64,000 nt of DNA from Piscinibacter aquaticus (GTDB lineage Bacteria; Pseudomonadota; Gammaproteobacteria; Burkholderiales; Burkholderiaceae_C): NCBI GenBank assembly GCA_007994965.1, contig VOPW01000001.1, forward strand, positions 1,550,001 to 1,614,000, read 5' to 3'. The stretch's first letter is position 1. Each line of letters begins with the position of its first letter. The translations under genes and the position numbers were made by a program. Under the pieces are notes generated by a model. It did no database searches, was not told the DNA's origin, and was given only the letters and a program-made list of their open reading frames with translations. This document shows, one piece after another, positions 23,251 through 34,231 of the stretch.

Positions 23251-23988
23251 GTGACTTCGGACACCGGCATCCCGCGCCACGTGGCCATCGTGATGGATGG
23301 CAACGGCCGCTGGGCGAAGCGTCGCTACCTGCCGCGCGTGTTCGGCCACAAGGCCGGCGTCGACACGCTGGTCAAGACCGTGCTGGCCTGCGCCGACCGC
23401 GGCATCGAGCACCTGACCGTCTTCGCGTTCTCCTCGGAGAACTGGAAACGCCCGACGGAGGAGGTGTCCTTCCTGATGGGCCTGGTGCTGGTGGCGGTGG
23501 AGAAATACCTCGCCAGGCTGGCCTCGCGCGGCGTGCGCATCCGCATGATCGGCGACCGCAACCAGCTCACCGAGCGGCTGCGCCAGGCCTGCGATCACGC
23601 CGAATCGAGCACCGCCCACAACACGCGCATCACGCTGTGGGTGGCCTTCGCCTATGGCGGTCGCTGGGACATCGTCCAGGCCTGCCGGGCTGCGATGCGC
23701 GCCGGCGTCAAGCCGGAAGAGCTCGACGAGGCCACGCTCGGCCGCTACATGTCCTTCGGCGATGCCCCCGACCCCGACCTGCTGATCCGCACCGGCGGGG
23801 AGGTTCGCATCAGCAATTTCCTGCTCTGGCAGGCGGCCTACTCGGAACTGGTGTTCAGCGATTGCCTCTGGCCCGACTTCGACGAGGACGAGCTCGACAA
23901 GGCCATCCGCGCCTACGCCGATCGCGACCGCCGCTTCGGGCTGGTCAAGGCCACCGTGCCCGTGGCCGAGCAGGCCACCGGAACCTGA
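23251..23988 (+). CDS. uppS: Undecaprenyl diphosphate synthase
   Basis: An intact 245-residue cis-prenyltransferase that makes the C55 lipid carrier for peptidoglycan and O-antigen. Motifs: IVMDGNGRWAKRR with the catalytic Asp, FAFSSENWKRPTEEV, and RTGGEVRISNFLLWQ near the C-terminus. The start is GTG at 23251, 48 bases after frr. The next gene, cdsA, begins 4 bases after its stop. Together with dxr, it links isoprenoid precursor supply to envelope synthesis. Confidence 0.97.
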   Translation: MTSDTGIPRHVAIVMDGNGRWAKRRYLPRVFGHKAGVDTLVKTVLACADRGIEHLTVFAFSSENWKRPTEEVSFLMGLVLVAVEKYLARLASRGVRIRMIGDRNQLTERLRQACDHAESSTAHNTRITLWVAFAYGGRWDIVQACRAAMRAGVKPEELDEATLGRYMSFGDAPDPDLLIRTGGEVRISNFLLWQAAYSELVFSDCLWPDFDEDELDKAIRAYADRDRRFGLVKATVPVAEQATGT

Positions 23989-23992
23989 CCCG

Positions 23993-24824
23993 ATGCTCAA
24001 GCAGCGCGTGATCACCGCCATCGTGTTGCTGGCGCTGCTATTGCCCGCGCTGGTGGCATCTTTCTCCTGGCCGTTTGCGATCCTGACGTTGCTGCTGATC
24101 GGCGCGGCCGGCTGGGGGTGGGGCGGCTGAACGCCGCGGCCGATGCCGCCATCGCGATGGGCGTGCTGCTCGCGCTCGGCGGCGCCGATGCCATGTGGCT
24201 CGGCTGGACGACCCAGCCGCCCGCCCGGTTGTGGTGGCCGGTGGCGCTGGCCTGGGTGCTGGGCGGCGCGCTCGCGCTGCGCGGCGGCCCGGTCGGCTGG
24301 CCGCGGGTGCCGCTCGGGCTGCGCTGGGTGCTCGGGCTGGCGCTGCTGTGGGTCGCCTGGCTGGCCATCGCGCATGCCCGGCACCTCGGGCTGAACTTCA
24401 TCCTCTCGGTCTTCTGCCTCGTCTGGGTGGCCGACATCGCCGCCTACTTCGGCGGACGCGCCTTCGGCCGGCGCAAGCTGGCCCCGTCGATCAGCCCCGG
24501 CAAGAGCTGGGAGGGTGTCTGGTCCGGCATGGCCGGCGTGATGGCCCTGGCCTTCCTGTGGCGCTGGATCGACGCCACGCAGCCGGTCGATTCGCAGAGC
24601 CTGTACTCGCGTCTCGCGACGGCCTGGGCCTGGCGGGCATGGTCGGCGGCGTGCTGCTGCTCGCGGCGATGAGCGTGGTCGGCGATCTGTTCGAGTCGTT
24701 GGTCAAGCGCGCGGCCGGCGCGAAGGACAGCAGCAACCTGCTGCCCGGCCACGGCGGCGTGCTCGACCGCGTCGACGCGCTGCTGCCGGTCTTCCCGATC
24801 GCCATTGCGCTGGCCACGAGCTGA
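23993..24824 (+). CDS. cdsA: Phosphatidate cytidylyltransferase (CdsA), two frameshifts
   Basis: CdsA makes CDP-diacylglycerol from phosphatidic acid and CTP at the inner membrane. The ATG at 23993 opens a first hydrophobic helix ([19 protein letters not shown]); the frame stops falsely at GWGWGG (about 24122) where [10 protein letters not shown] should follow. Several more membrane helices come next, then the cytidylyltransferase region [20 protein letters not shown] second single-base loss near 24615 precedes [20 protein letters not shown], and the family signature [20 protein letters not shown] closes the protein. The corrected length is about 277 residues. Confidence 0.92.
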
Positions 24825-24831
24825 TTCCGCC

Positions 24832-26028
24832 ATGAGTGCTGCTGTGCTTCCCCTTGCGTGTCTGCGTGCTCGGCTCGACCGGATCGATCGGCGTCAGCAC
24901 GCTCGACGTGGTCGGCCGACATCCCGGCCGCTTCGAGGTCTTCGCGCTGACTGGCGCGAGCCGCGTCGACGAACTTGCCGCGCAGTGCCTGCAGTTCAAG
25001 CCGCGCTTCGCGGCGATGCCCGATGCGGCGCGCGCGAAAGCGCTGCGCGAGCGTCTGGCGGCCGAGGGCTCGCGCACCGAGGTGCTGAGCGGCGAGGACG
25101 CGCTGGTGCAACTCGCCGCGCACCCGGACGTCGACGCGGTGATGGCCGCCATCGTCGGCGCCGCCGGCCTCGCACCCTGCATCGCCGCGGCGCGGGCCGG
25201 CAAACGCCTCATGCTCGCCAACAAGGAGGCGCTGGTGGTCGGCGGCGCCTTCTTCATGGATGCGGTCAAGGCCGGCGGAGCGACGCTGCTGCCGATCGAC
25301 AGCGAACACTCGGCCATCTTCCAGTGCCTGCCGGAGGACCGCAGCGCACGGCCTTCGCGCATCGACCACATCGTGCTGACCGCCTCGGGCGGCCCGTTTC
25401 GCAACCGCGATCCGCAGACGCTGCGCGATGTCACGCCGGATCAGGCCTGCGCCCACCCCAACTGGGTGATGGGCCGCAAGATCTCGGTCGACTCGGCGAC
25501 GATGATGAACAAGGCGCTCGAGGTCATCGAGGCGCGCTGGCTGTTCGATCTGCAGCCCGAGCAGATCCGCGTGGTGATCCACCCGCAGAGCATCATCCAC
25601 TCGATGGTGGTGTGCCGCGACAACTCGGTGCTCGCGCAGCTCGGCACGCCGGACATGCGCGTGCCGATCGCCTATGGCCTCTCGTTCCCGCATCGCATCG
25701 AATCCGGCGCGTCGCGGCTCGATTTCGCCAGCCTCGCCGCCCTGAGCTTCGAGCCGGCCGACGAGGCGCGTTTTCCCAGCCTCTTTCTGTCCTGGGCGGC
25801 GCTGCGCGCGCCGGGCAGCACCGCGGTGCTCAATGCCGCCAACGAGGAGGCGGTGGCAGCTTTCCTGGCCGGAACCATCCGCTTCGACCAGATTCACACG
25901 GTGAACGCCGGCACCATCGAGCGCGTGGATCTCTCCGCGGATTCCACCGCCTCGCTGCCGGGCCTGCTCGAACTCGATGCGCGCTCGCGCCGCCGGGCGC
26001 GGCAGTTGATCCAGGGGCTGTCAGATGA
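24832..26028 (+). CDS. dxr: 1-deoxy-D-xylulose 5-phosphate reductoisomerase (Dxr), two frameshifts
   Basis: Dxr converts DXP to MEP, the committed MEP-pathway step. The NADPH site VCVLGSTGSIGVSTLDVV is near the N-terminus; LMLANKEALVVGG, LPIDSEHSAIFQCLPEDR, LTASGGPFRNRD and WVMGRKISVDSATMMNKALE follow, all catalytic-domain signatures. The ATG at 24832 fits the family start (MSAAVLP-LRVCVLG) if one C is removed from the C4 run near 24855; a GTG at 24836 is already in frame. At the 3' end a base lost near 26012 (CCAGGGG) makes the frame run on into rseP; with it restored the stop is TGA 26026-26028, overlapping the rseP ATG. Corrected length is about 398 residues. Confidence 0.93.
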   Translation: MSAAVLPLACLRARLDRIDRRQHARRGRPTSRPLRGLRADWREPRRRTCRAVPAVQAALRGDARCGARESAARASGGRGLAHRGAERRGRAGATRRAPGRRRGDGRHRRRRRPRTLHRRGAGRQTPHARQQGGAGGRRRLLHGCGQGRRSDAAADRQRTLGHLPVPAGGPQRTAFAHRPHRADRLGRPVSQPRSADAARCHAGSGLRPPQLGDGPQDLGRLGDDDEQGARGHRGALAVRSAARADPRGDPPAEHHPLDGGVPRQLGARAARHAGHARADRLWPLVPASHRIRRVAARFRQPRRPELRAGRRGAFSQPLSVLGGAARAGQHRGAQCRQRGGGGSFPGRNHPLRPDSHGERRHHRARGSLRGFHRLAAGPARTRCALAPPGAAVDPGAVR

Positions 26029-27393
26029 TCACCGTGCTGGCCTTCATCCTCACGCTGGGCGTGCTGATCGTCGTGCACGAGTACGGCCATTACCGCGTGG
26101 CGGTGGCCTGCGGCGTGAAGGTGCTGCGCTTCTCGGTGGGCTTCGGCCGGGTGATCTGGCGCCGGCAGCCCACGCCGGGCGGCACGGAGTTCGTGATCTC
26201 GGCGCTGCCGCTGGGCGGTTACGTGCGCATGCTCGACGAGCGCGAGGGGCCGGTGGCGCCGCAGGATGTGCAGCGCGCCTTCAACCGCAAGAGCCTGTGG
26301 CAGCGCACCGCCATCGTCGCGGCCGGCCCGGTGGCCAATCTGCTGCTGGCCGTGCTGCTCTATGCCGGCGCGCACTGGATCGGCATGGACGAGCCCAAGG
26401 CGCTGATGGCGCCGCCGGCGGCCGGCAGCCTCGCCGAGCGCGCCGGACTGCGTGCCGGCGACTGGGCTCAGGCTTTGGTCCGATGACGGTGTCGAGTGGA
26501 AGGACCTCCGCTCGATGAACGATCTGCGCTGGCAGGTCACGCAGTCGGTGCTGCACGGCACGCCGCTGCACCTGCTGGTCAGCGATGCGCAGGGCCGCGG
26601 CCAGCGGCGCGTGGTGCTGGAGCTTCACACGCTCGGCGCCCGCGAGGTCGACGCCGCGCTGATGAAGCGCATCGGCCTGGGTGCGCCGTTCAGCGAGCCG
26701 GTGCTCGGCGAGACCAAGGCCGGCGGCCCGGCCGAACGCGCCGGCCTGCGCCCCGGTGACCGGGTGCTGAGCATCGACGGTCAGGCGATCGAGGAATCAG
26801 GACGCATCCGCGAGCTGATCCGCGCCAGCGGTGCCGATGGCGTCGCCCGGCCGATGCTCTGGCGCGTCGAGCGCGGCGGGCAGACGCTCGAGATCACCGT
26901 CACGCCCAACATCGCTGCCGACGGCCAGCGCAGCGTCGGTCGCATCGAGGCCTATCCGGGGCAGGCGCCGATCTTCGTGACGGTTCGCTACGGCGTGTTC
27001 GAGGGCTTGTCACGTGCCGTGACGCGCACCTGGGAGATGTCGGCGCTGACCTTGAAGATGCTCGGCAAGATGCTGATCGGCGAAGCCTCGCTGAAGAACC
27101 TCAGCGGGCCGCTGACCATCGCCGACTACGCCGGGCAATCGGTGCAGCTCGGTCTGGCCTACTACCTCGGCTTCCTGGCGGTGGTCAGCGTGTCACTTGG
27201 CGTGTTGAACCTGCTGCCGCTGCCGATGCTCGATGGCGGACACCTGATGTATTATCTTTTCGAGGGTGTGACGGGGCGGCCGGTCTCCGAGTTGTGGCTG
27301 GAGCGGCTGCAGCGTGGCGGGGTGGCCATCATGCTCATGATGATGTCCCTGGCTCTCTACAACGACGTGGCCCGCCTGCTGGGCCTGCACTGA
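26025..27393 (+). CDS. rseP: Site-2 zinc metalloprotease RseP, frameshifted
   Basis: RseP is an inner-membrane intramembrane protease that cleaves anti-sigma-E RseA and leftover signal peptides. The zinc motif HEYGH is in the first membrane helix (VLIVVHEYGHYRVAVACG); the third ligand region is LNLLPLPMLDGGHLMYY near the C-terminus. Between lie two PDZ domains (GSLAERAGLRAGD and GGPAERAGLRPGDRVLSIDG). The frame breaks at about 26475 in GGCTTTGG, where one extra T gives a false stop; removing it yields AQAWSDDGVEWKDL. The ATG at 26025 overlaps the dxr stop. Corrected length is about 455 residues. Confidence 0.94.
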
Positions 27394-27403
27394 CCCCCGA
27401 CGC

Positions 27404-29706
27404 ATGCCTTCCTCCCGACGCGCGCCCGCAGTTCGTCCCACCATCCTCTGCCTTGCCCTCGCCGCCGCACTCCAGGCGGGATCGGCCTGGGCGGTCGAGC
27501 CCTTCACGCTGAAGGACATCCGCGTCGAAGGCCTGCAGCGCACCGACGCCGGCACCGTGTTCGCCTCGCTGCCGTTCCGCATCGGCGACACCTACAACGA
27601 CGAGAAGGGCGCCGCTGCACTGCGCGCGCTGTTCGCCACCGGCCTGTTCAAGGACGTGCGCATCGACATCGACGACGGCGTCGTCGTCGTGATCGTCGAG
27701 GAGCGTGCCGTCATCTCGGCGATCGATTTCGCCGGGCTGAAGGAGTTCGACAAGGACACGCTGATCAAGTCGCTGAAGGACTTCGGCATCGGCGAGGGCC
27801 TGCCCTTCGACAAGGCGCTGGCTGATCGCGCCGAGCAGGAGCTCAAGCGACAGTACCTGACGCGCAGCCTGTATGGTGCCGAGGTGGTGACCACCGTCAC
27901 GCCGCAGGAGCGCAACCGCGTCAACGTCACGTTCACGATCACCGAAGGCACGGCCGCGAAGATCCGTGAACTGCGCATCGTCGGCAACAAGGCCTTCTCC
28001 GAGGGCACGCTCAAGGGGCTGTTCGACCTCAACGACGGCGGCTGGCTCAACTGGTACACCAAGGCCGACCGCTATTCGCGCTCCAAGCTCAACGCCGACC
28101 TGGAAACGCTGCGCGCCTACTACCTGAACCGAGGCTACCTCGAGTTCAACGTCGACTCCACCCAGGTCGCGATCTCCCCGACAAGCAGGACATCACCGTC
28201 ACGATCAACATCACCGAGGGCCAGCCCTACACGGTGACCTCGGTCAAGCTCGAAGGCGACTACCTCGGCAAGGAAGAGGACTTCAAGACCCTGGTGAAGA
28301 TCAAGCCGGGCGAGGCCTACCGGGCCGAGGCGGTGACCGACACCACCAAGGAGTTCTCCGAGCGCTTCGGCCTGTTCGGTTATGCCTTCGCGCGCATCGA
28401 TGCGCGCCCGGAGATCGATCGCGCCAACGGCCGCGTGGCGCTGACGCTGGTGGCCGACCCGTCGCGCCGCGTCTATGTGCGCCGCATCAATATCGCCGGC
28501 AACACGCGCACGCGTGACGAAGTCATCCGGCGCGAGTTCCGCCAGTTCGAGTCGTCGTGGTACGACGGCCAGCGCATCAAGCTCTCGCGCGACCGCGTCG
28601 ACCGCCTGGGCTACTTCAGCGAGGTGTCGGTCGACACCACCGAAGTGCCCGGCACGCAGGACCAGGTCGACCTGACCTTCTCGATCAAGGAGAAGCCCAC
28701 CGGCAACCTGCTGGTCGGCGCCGGCTATTCGTCGGCCGACCGGCTCTCGCTGACGGCCTCGATCAAGCAGGAGAACGTCTTCGGCTCGGGCAACTACCTC
28801 GGCATCGAGGTCAATACCAGCCGCAGCAGCCGCACGCTGGTGCTGAGTACGGTCGACCCGTACTTCACCATCGACGGCATCTCGCGCGCCTTCGACGTCT
28901 ACTATCGCACTGCCAAGCCGATCAACAGCCAGGGCGAGCAGTACCAGCTGGTCACGCCGGGCGTGGCGGTGCGCTTCGGCATCCCGTTCAGCGAGTACGA
29001 CACCGTCTTTGTCGGCATCGGCGCCGAGCGCACCGAGATCAAGGGCGGAGCGGCGATGCCGAATAACCTGTATCTGTACCGGCTGCAGTTCGGCGCGATC
29101 AGCAACTCCTTCCCGCTCACGCTGGGCTGGACACGCGACGAGCGCGACAGCGCACTGGTGCCCAATGCCGGCAGCTACAAGCGCATCAACATCGACTGGA
29201 CACCGGCCGGCAACACCCGCTACCTGCGCACCAACCTGCAGTACCAGCACTACTGGCCGATCACCCGCCAGTACACCTTCGCGATCAACGGCGAAGTGGG
29301 CTATGGCAAGGGGCTGGCCGGGCGTCCGTACCCGGTGTTCAAGAACTTCTACGGCGGCGGCCTGGGCACCGTGCGCGCCTTCGACCAGGGCTCGCTCGGC
29401 CCGGCCGACGTGACCGGCGCCTATGTCGGCGGCAACCGCCGGCTGAACCTGAACAGCGAGCTGTACGTGCCGGTGCCCGGCGCCGGCAACGACCGCACGC
29501 TGCGCGTGTTCGGCTACTTCGACGTCGGCAACGTGTGGGGAGAATCCGAGAAGATCACCACCGACAGCCTTCGGGCTTCGGCTGGTCTCGGCCTGAGCTG
29601 GATCTCGCCGGTGGGCCCGCTGAAGCTCAGCTGGGGCACGCCGATCCGCAAGAAGCCGAACGATAGAATCGAGAGACTGCAATTCCAGATCGGGACCGCG
29701 TTCTAA
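27404..29706 (+). CDS. bamA: Outer-membrane protein assembly factor BamA, frameshifted
   Basis: BamA is the essential Omp85 barrel that inserts outer-membrane proteins. Residues 1-30 form a signal peptide (cleavage after SAWA). Five POTRA domains follow, starting FTLKDIRVEGLQRTDAGTVF, then the 16-strand barrel with FYGGGLGTVRAFDQGSLGP (the VRGF-like loop) and a C-terminal beta strand ending in Phe (QFQIGTAF). One C is lost from a C5 run near 28178 (AISPTSRT for AISPDKQDITVTI) within POTRA 3. Corrected length is 768 residues. The TAA shares its last base with the skp ATG. With bamB at 3686, two BAM subunits are in the window. Confidence 0.96.
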
Positions 29707-30227
29707 TGAATACCTCTTTCCTGAAGTCGTCCGCCTGCGCGGCGGTCTTCGCGTTCGCGGCCCTGGGTGCGCAGGCCCAGGAACTGAAGATCGGCTACGT
29801 GAATGCCGATCGCGTGCTGCGTGACGCCGCCCCGGCCAAGGCTGCCCAGGCCAAACTCGAGACGGAGTTCGGCAAGCGCGAGAAGGAACTCGCCGACATG
29901 GCGGCCAAGCTCAAGGCCGCCGGCGAGAAGCTCGACAAGGACGCACCGACGCTGTCGGAGTCCGAGCGCACCCGCCGCCAGCGCGATCTGGTCGAACAAG
30001 ACCGCGAGTTCCAGCGCAAGCGCCGCGAGTTCCAGGAAGACCTGACGCAGCGCAAGAACGAGGAACTGGCCTCGGTGGTCGAGCGGGCCAACAAGGTGAT
30101 GAAGCAGATCTTCGACACCGAGAAGTACGACCTGATCATCCAGGAGGCCGTGTTCGCCGGCCCGAAGATCGACATCACCGACAAGGTGATCAAGGCGCTG
30201 AACGCCCAGAGCGGCAACAGCAAGTAA
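29706..30227 (+). CDS. skp: Periplasmic chaperone Skp/OmpH
   Basis: A 173-residue intact protein with a signal peptide (residues 1-24, ending AQA) and the OmpH start [21 protein letters not shown] long charged coiled coil of about 80 residues follows ([20 protein letters not shown] onward), the tentacles of the trimeric Skp cage that carries unfolded outer-membrane proteins to BamA. The C-terminal strand [12 protein letters not shown] returns to the base domain. The start overlaps the bamA stop by one base. Confidence 0.96.
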   Translation: MNTSFLKSSACAAVFAFAALGAQAQELKIGYVNADRVLRDAAPAKAAQAKLETEFGKREKELADMAAKLKAAGEKLDKDAPTLSESERTRRQRDLVEQDREFQRKRREFQEDLTQRKNEELASVVERANKVMKQIFDTEKYDLIIQEAVFAGPKIDITDKVIKALNAQSGNSK

Positions 30228-30243
30228 GGGCGGGGCAGCGCCG

Positions 30244-31239
30244 ATGGAAGTTGCTCTGCGCGAGATCGCCGGGCAACTCGGCGGCGAACTGCTCGGCGAC
30301 GGCGAACGGCGCATCGCGCGCATCGCCACGCTCGAAGGCGCGACGCCCGACGCGATCGCCTTCCTCGCCAACCCGAAGTACCGCGCGCAGCTCGCCACCA
30401 CCCAGGCCGGCTGCGTGATCGTCGGCCCGGCGGTGCGCGACGAGGCGGCGGCCCGCGGGGCGGCGATCGTCACGCCCGACCCGTACCTCTACTACGCACG
30501 GCTCACGCAGTGGTGGGCGCGGCGCATGCGGCCGGCGCCGGCCGTGGGCATCCACCCGAGCGCGGTGGTCGACCCGAGCGCGCAGATTGCGCCCGATGCG
30601 GTGATCGGCCCGCTGTGCGTGGTCGGCGCCGGTGCCTGCATCGGTGCCGGCACGCGGCTGGCCTCGCGCGTGACGGTGGGCGAGGGCTGCTCGATCGGCG
30701 CACGCGGCATCGTGCACAGCGGCGTGGTCATCGGTGCCGACGGTTTCGGCTTCGCACCCGTGAAGGCCGAGGGCGGATTGCGCTACGAGAAGATCGAGCA
30801 GCTCGGCGCGGTGCGCATCGGCGACGACGTCGAGATCGGCGCCAACACCTGCATCGACCGCGGCGCGCTCGACGACACGGTCATCGAAGACGGCGTCAAG
30901 CTCGACAACCTGATCCAGATCGGTCACAACGTGCGCATCGGCGCACACTCGGCCATGGCCGGCTGCGTGGGCATCGCCGGCAGCGCGGTGATCGGCAAGC
31001 GCTGCACGGTCGGCGGCGGCGCGATCGTGCTGGGCCACCTGAGCCTCGCCGACGACGTGCACATCTCGGCCGCCTCGGTGGTGATGCGCTCGATCCGCCA
31101 GCCCGGGCAGTACAGCGGCGTCTTCCCCATCGACGACAATTCCGCCTGGGAAAAGAACGCGGCCACGCTGCGCCAGCTGCACACGCTGCGCGACCGCATC
31201 CGCGCCCTCGAGAAGAACGACACGCCGGGACAATCATGA
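30244..31239 (+). CDS. lpxD: UDP-3-O-acylglucosamine N-acyltransferase
   Basis: An intact 331-residue trimeric acyltransferase that adds the second 3-hydroxyacyl chain in lipid A synthesis. The N-terminal uridine-binding domain ([19 protein letters not shown]) precedes hexapeptide left-handed-helix repeats ([20 protein letters not shown] onward). The catalytic His is expected in the stretch [20 protein letters not shown]-terminal helix ([19 protein letters not shown]) completes the protein. The stop overlaps the fabZ ATG. Confidence 0.97.
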   Translation: MEVALREIAGQLGGELLGDGERRIARIATLEGATPDAIAFLANPKYRAQLATTQAGCVIVGPAVRDEAAARGAAIVTPDPYLYYARLTQWWARRMRPAPAVGIHPSAVVDPSAQIAPDAVIGPLCVVGAGACIGAGTRLASRVTVGEGCSIGARGIVHSGVVIGADGFGFAPVKAEGGLRYEKIEQLGAVRIGDDVEIGANTCIDRGALDDTVIEDGVKLDNLIQIGHNVRIGAHSAMAGCVGIAGSAVIGKRCTVGGGAIVLGHLSLADDVHISAASVVMRSIRQPGQYSGVFPIDDNSAWEKNAATLRQLHTLRDRIRALEKNDTPGQS

Positions 31240-31682
31240 CCACGATGGACATCCACCAGATCCTCAAGAAGCTGCCGCACCGCTATCCGATCCTGCTGGT
31301 GGACCGCGTGGTCGAGCTCGAGAAGGGCCAGCGCATCAAGGCGATCAAGAACGTCACGATCAACGAGGACTTCTTCAACGGCCACTTCCCGAAGCGCCCG
31401 GTGATGCCCGGCGTGCTGATGATCGAGGCGCTGGCGCAGACCTCCGCGCTGCTGGCCTTCGAGACGCTGGGCCAGGAGCCGGATGCCAACACGGTGTACT
31501 ACTTCGCCGGCATCGACAACGCGCGCTTCAAGCGACCGGTGGAACCCGGTGACCAGCTGGTGCTCGAAGCCACGCTGGAGCGCATGAAGGCCTCTGTCTT
31601 CAAGTTCAAGGCGCGTGCGCTGGTCGACGACGAACTCGCCGTCGAGGCCGACCTGACCTGCACGATGCGCAGCTTCGCCTGA
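31236..31682 (+). CDS. fabZ: 3-hydroxyacyl-ACP dehydratase FabZ
   Basis: An intact hot-dog-fold dehydratase of 148 residues in fatty-acid elongation. The catalytic His is in [19 protein letters not shown] with the Glu six residues after the MPG turn; the start [20 protein letters not shown] is typical. The ATG at 31236 overlaps the lpxD stop as ATGA. Its place between lpxD and lpxA lets the cell balance 3-hydroxyacyl-ACP use between phospholipid and lipid A. Confidence 0.98.
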   Translation: MTTMDIHQILKKLPHRYPILLVDRVVELEKGQRIKAIKNVTINEDFFNGHFPKRPVMPGVLMIEALAQTSALLAFETLGQEPDANTVYYFAGIDNARFKRPVEPGDQLVLEATLERMKASVFKFKARALVDDELAVEADLTCTMRSFA

Positions 31683-31704
31683 CGCGTCGACCGGAGTCCC
31701 CCAG

Positions 31705-32493
31705 ATGGCGAACATCCACCCCACCGCGATCGTCGAACGCGGCGCCCAGCTCGGCGAGAACGTCACCATCGGCGAATACGCCATCGTGCGCTCGCAGGTG
31801 CGCATCGGCGAGGGCACGACGATCGGCCCGCACTGCGTGATCGAAGGGCGCACGACGATCGGCCGCGACAACCGCTTCTTCCAGTTCAGCTCGATCGGCG
31901 CCGTGCCGCAGGACAAGAAATACGCCGGCGAGCCCACCGAACTGGTGATCGGCGACCGCAACATGGTGCGCGAGTTCTGCACCTTCAACCTCGGCACCGC
32001 GCAGGATGCCGGCGTCACGCGGATCGGCAACGACAACTGGATCATGGCCTACGTGCACATCGCGCACGACTGCCGGGTCGGCGACCGCACCACGCTGGCC
32101 AACAACACCACACTGGGCGGCCATGTGCACCTGGGAGACTGGGTGACGGTCGGCGGTCTCACCGGCATCCACCAGTTCGTCAAGATCGGCGCGCACGTGA
32201 TGGTCGGCTTCGGCAGCGCGGTGTCGCAGGACGTGCCGCCCTACATGCTGGTCGACGGCAATCCGCTGGCGGTGCGCGGCTTCAACATCGAGGGCCTGCG
32301 CCGCCGCGGCTTCGACGCACCGCGCATTGCGGCGGTCAAGCAGATGCACAAGCTGCTGTACCGCGAAGGTCGCACGCTCGATCAGGCCAGGGAAGCGATC
32401 GAGGCGCTCGGCAACGAGCAGCCGCATGCCGCCGCCGACGTGGCGCTGATGAGCGCCTTCCTCGCCCACGCCACGCGCGGCATCGCCCGCTGA
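31705..32493 (+). CDS. lpxA: UDP-N-acetylglucosamine acyltransferase
   Basis: An intact 262-residue trimeric hexapeptide acyltransferase, the first lipid A step. Repeats such as [20 protein letters not shown] build the helix; the catalytic His is in [16 protein letters not shown], and [19 protein letters not shown] is the usual substrate-binding segment before the C-terminal helices. An AGTCCC-type spacer without a strong ribosome site precedes ATG 31705. lpxB follows after 4 bases. Confidence 0.98.
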   Translation: MANIHPTAIVERGAQLGENVTIGEYAIVRSQVRIGEGTTIGPHCVIEGRTTIGRDNRFFQFSSIGAVPQDKKYAGEPTELVIGDRNMVREFCTFNLGTAQDAGVTRIGNDNWIMAYVHIAHDCRVGDRTTLANNTTLGGHVHLGDWVTVGGLTGIHQFVKIGAHVMVGFGSAVSQDVPPYMLVDGNPLAVRGFNIEGLRRRGFDAPRIAAVKQMHKLLYREGRTLDQAREAIEALGNEQPHAAADVALMSAFLAHATRGIAR

Positions 32494-32497
32494 GCCG

Positions 32498-33638
32498 ATG
32501 CCGCCGTCGGCACCGCGCTTCGCGATGGTCGCGGGCGAAACGTCGGGCGACCTGCTCGCCGGCCTGCTGCTCGGCGGCTTGCGCGCGCGCTGGCCCGGGC
32601 TCACCGCCCAGGGCATCGGCGGGCCGAAGATGGCCGAGCACGGCTTCGAAGCCCGGTGGCCGCATGACAAGCTGGCCGTGCGCGGCTACGTCGAGGTGCT
32701 CAGCCACTACCGCGAGCTGCTGGGCATTCGCAACGAGCTGGCCGATCGGCTGCTGAAGGCGAGGCCGGATCTCTTCATCGGCGTCGATGCGCCGGACTTC
32801 AACCTCGACCTCGAAACGCGCCTGAAGGCGGGCGGCATTCGCACCGTGCACTTCGTCAGCCCGTCGATCTGGGCCTGGCGCGGCAAGCGCATCGAGAAGA
32901 TCCGCAAGGCGGTCGACGCGGTGCTGTGCATCTTTCCGTTCGAGCCGGAGATCTACGCGAAGCAGGGCATCGAGGCGAAGTATGTCGGCCACCCGCTGGC
33001 CGACACGATTCCGCTGGAGGTGCCGCGCGCCGCCGCGCGCCGCGCTCGGCCTGGGCGACGAGCCCGTGGTGGCCTTGCTGCCCGGCAGCCGGCGCTCGGA
33101 AATCCAGTACATCGCACCGCGCCTGTTCGCCGCGGCCGCCGAGATGGCGAAGGCGCGCGCGGGGCTGCGATTCATCCTGCCAGTGGTGCCCGGGCTGCGC
33201 CACATGGTCGAGCCGTTGCGCCGGCAGCACGAGGCGAGCGTGACGGTCGAGCTGATCGACGGTCGCTCGCACGAGGCGCTGGCCGCCTGCGACGTGACGC
33301 TGATCGCCAGCGGCACCGCCACGCTGGAAGCGGCGCTCTTCAAGCGCCCCATGGTCATCACCTATGCCATGCACCCGCTGTCGTGGCAGATGATGAAGCG
33401 CATGAAGTACCAGCCGTGGGTGGGCCTGCCGAACATCCTGCTGCGCGATTTCGTCGTGCCTGAGCTGATCCAGGGCGAGGCGACGCCGCGGCGGCTGGCC
33501 GAGGCCACGCTGGCCTGGCTGGATGATCCGCAGCGCTGCGCCGATCTCGAGCGGCGCTTCCACGCCTTGCACCTCGACCTGAAGCGCGACACCGCCCGCG
33601 CCGCCACCGATGCGATCGCGGAGATTCTTGCGCGCTGA
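32498..33638 (+). CDS. lpxB: Lipid-A-disaccharide synthase LpxB, frameshifted
   Basis: LpxB is the membrane-associated GT19 glycosyltransferase that joins UDP-diacylglucosamine to lipid X. The start [20 protein letters not shown] and [20 protein letters not shown] are diagnostic; the C-terminal half has [20 protein letters not shown] and [19 protein letters not shown]. The frame breaks near 33035-33045 in a GCGCGC stretch ([12 protein letters not shown] for [16 protein letters not shown]), consistent with loss of one GC dinucleotide. Corrected length is about 380 residues. The last 29 bases overlap the annotated rnhB start. Confidence 0.94.
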
Positions 33639-34228
33639 GCAACTCGGGCTGAGCTTCGACGCGCCCGGCCTCGTGGCCGGCGTCGACGAGGCCGGCCGCG
33701 GCCCGCTGGCCGGGCCGGTGGTGGCTGCGGCGGTGATCCTCGACGATCTGCAGCCGATCAATGGGCTGGCCGATTCGAAGGCGCTGTCGCCGGGCCGGCG
33801 CGAGGCGCTGTACGACGAGATCCGCGCCAAGGCGCTGTGCTGCTGCATCGCCGAGGCCAGTGCGGCCGAGATCGACGCGCTCAACATCCTGCAGGCGACG
33901 ATGCTGGCGATGCGCCGCGCCGTCGAAGGGCTGCGCCTCAAGCCGGCCAAGGTGCTGGTCGACGGCAACCGCATTCCGGTGCTGAAGGTGCCGGCCGAGG
34001 CGATCGTGAAGGGCGATGCCAAGGTCAAGGCGATCTCGGCGGCCTCCATCCTGGCCAAGGTGCACCGCGACCGCCTCTGCCTGCAACTGCACGCGGCGCA
34101 CCCGCAGTATGGCTTCGACGGCCACAAGGGCTACCCGACGCCGGAGCACGGCCGCGCTGCGCGCCCACGGCGCCTGCCCCGAGCACCGCCGCTCGTTCGG
34201 TCCGGTGCGTGACGTTCTCGCCGGTTGA
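33610..34228 (+). CDS. rnhB: Ribonuclease HII, frameshifted
   Basis: RNase HII removes ribonucleotides misincorporated into DNA. Catalytic motif [20 protein letters not shown] (Asp, Glu) is near residue 25, with [15 protein letters not shown] and [20 protein letters not shown] following. The frame breaks at 34149: [11 protein letters not shown] should read [20 protein letters not shown]. Two bases missing from a CCTGG explain it, the same change as at 6911 in hflX. The stop is TGA 34226-34228. The ATG at 33610 lies inside lpxB; a TTG at 33628 is an alternative start. Confidence 0.93.
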
Positions 34229-34231
34229 GCC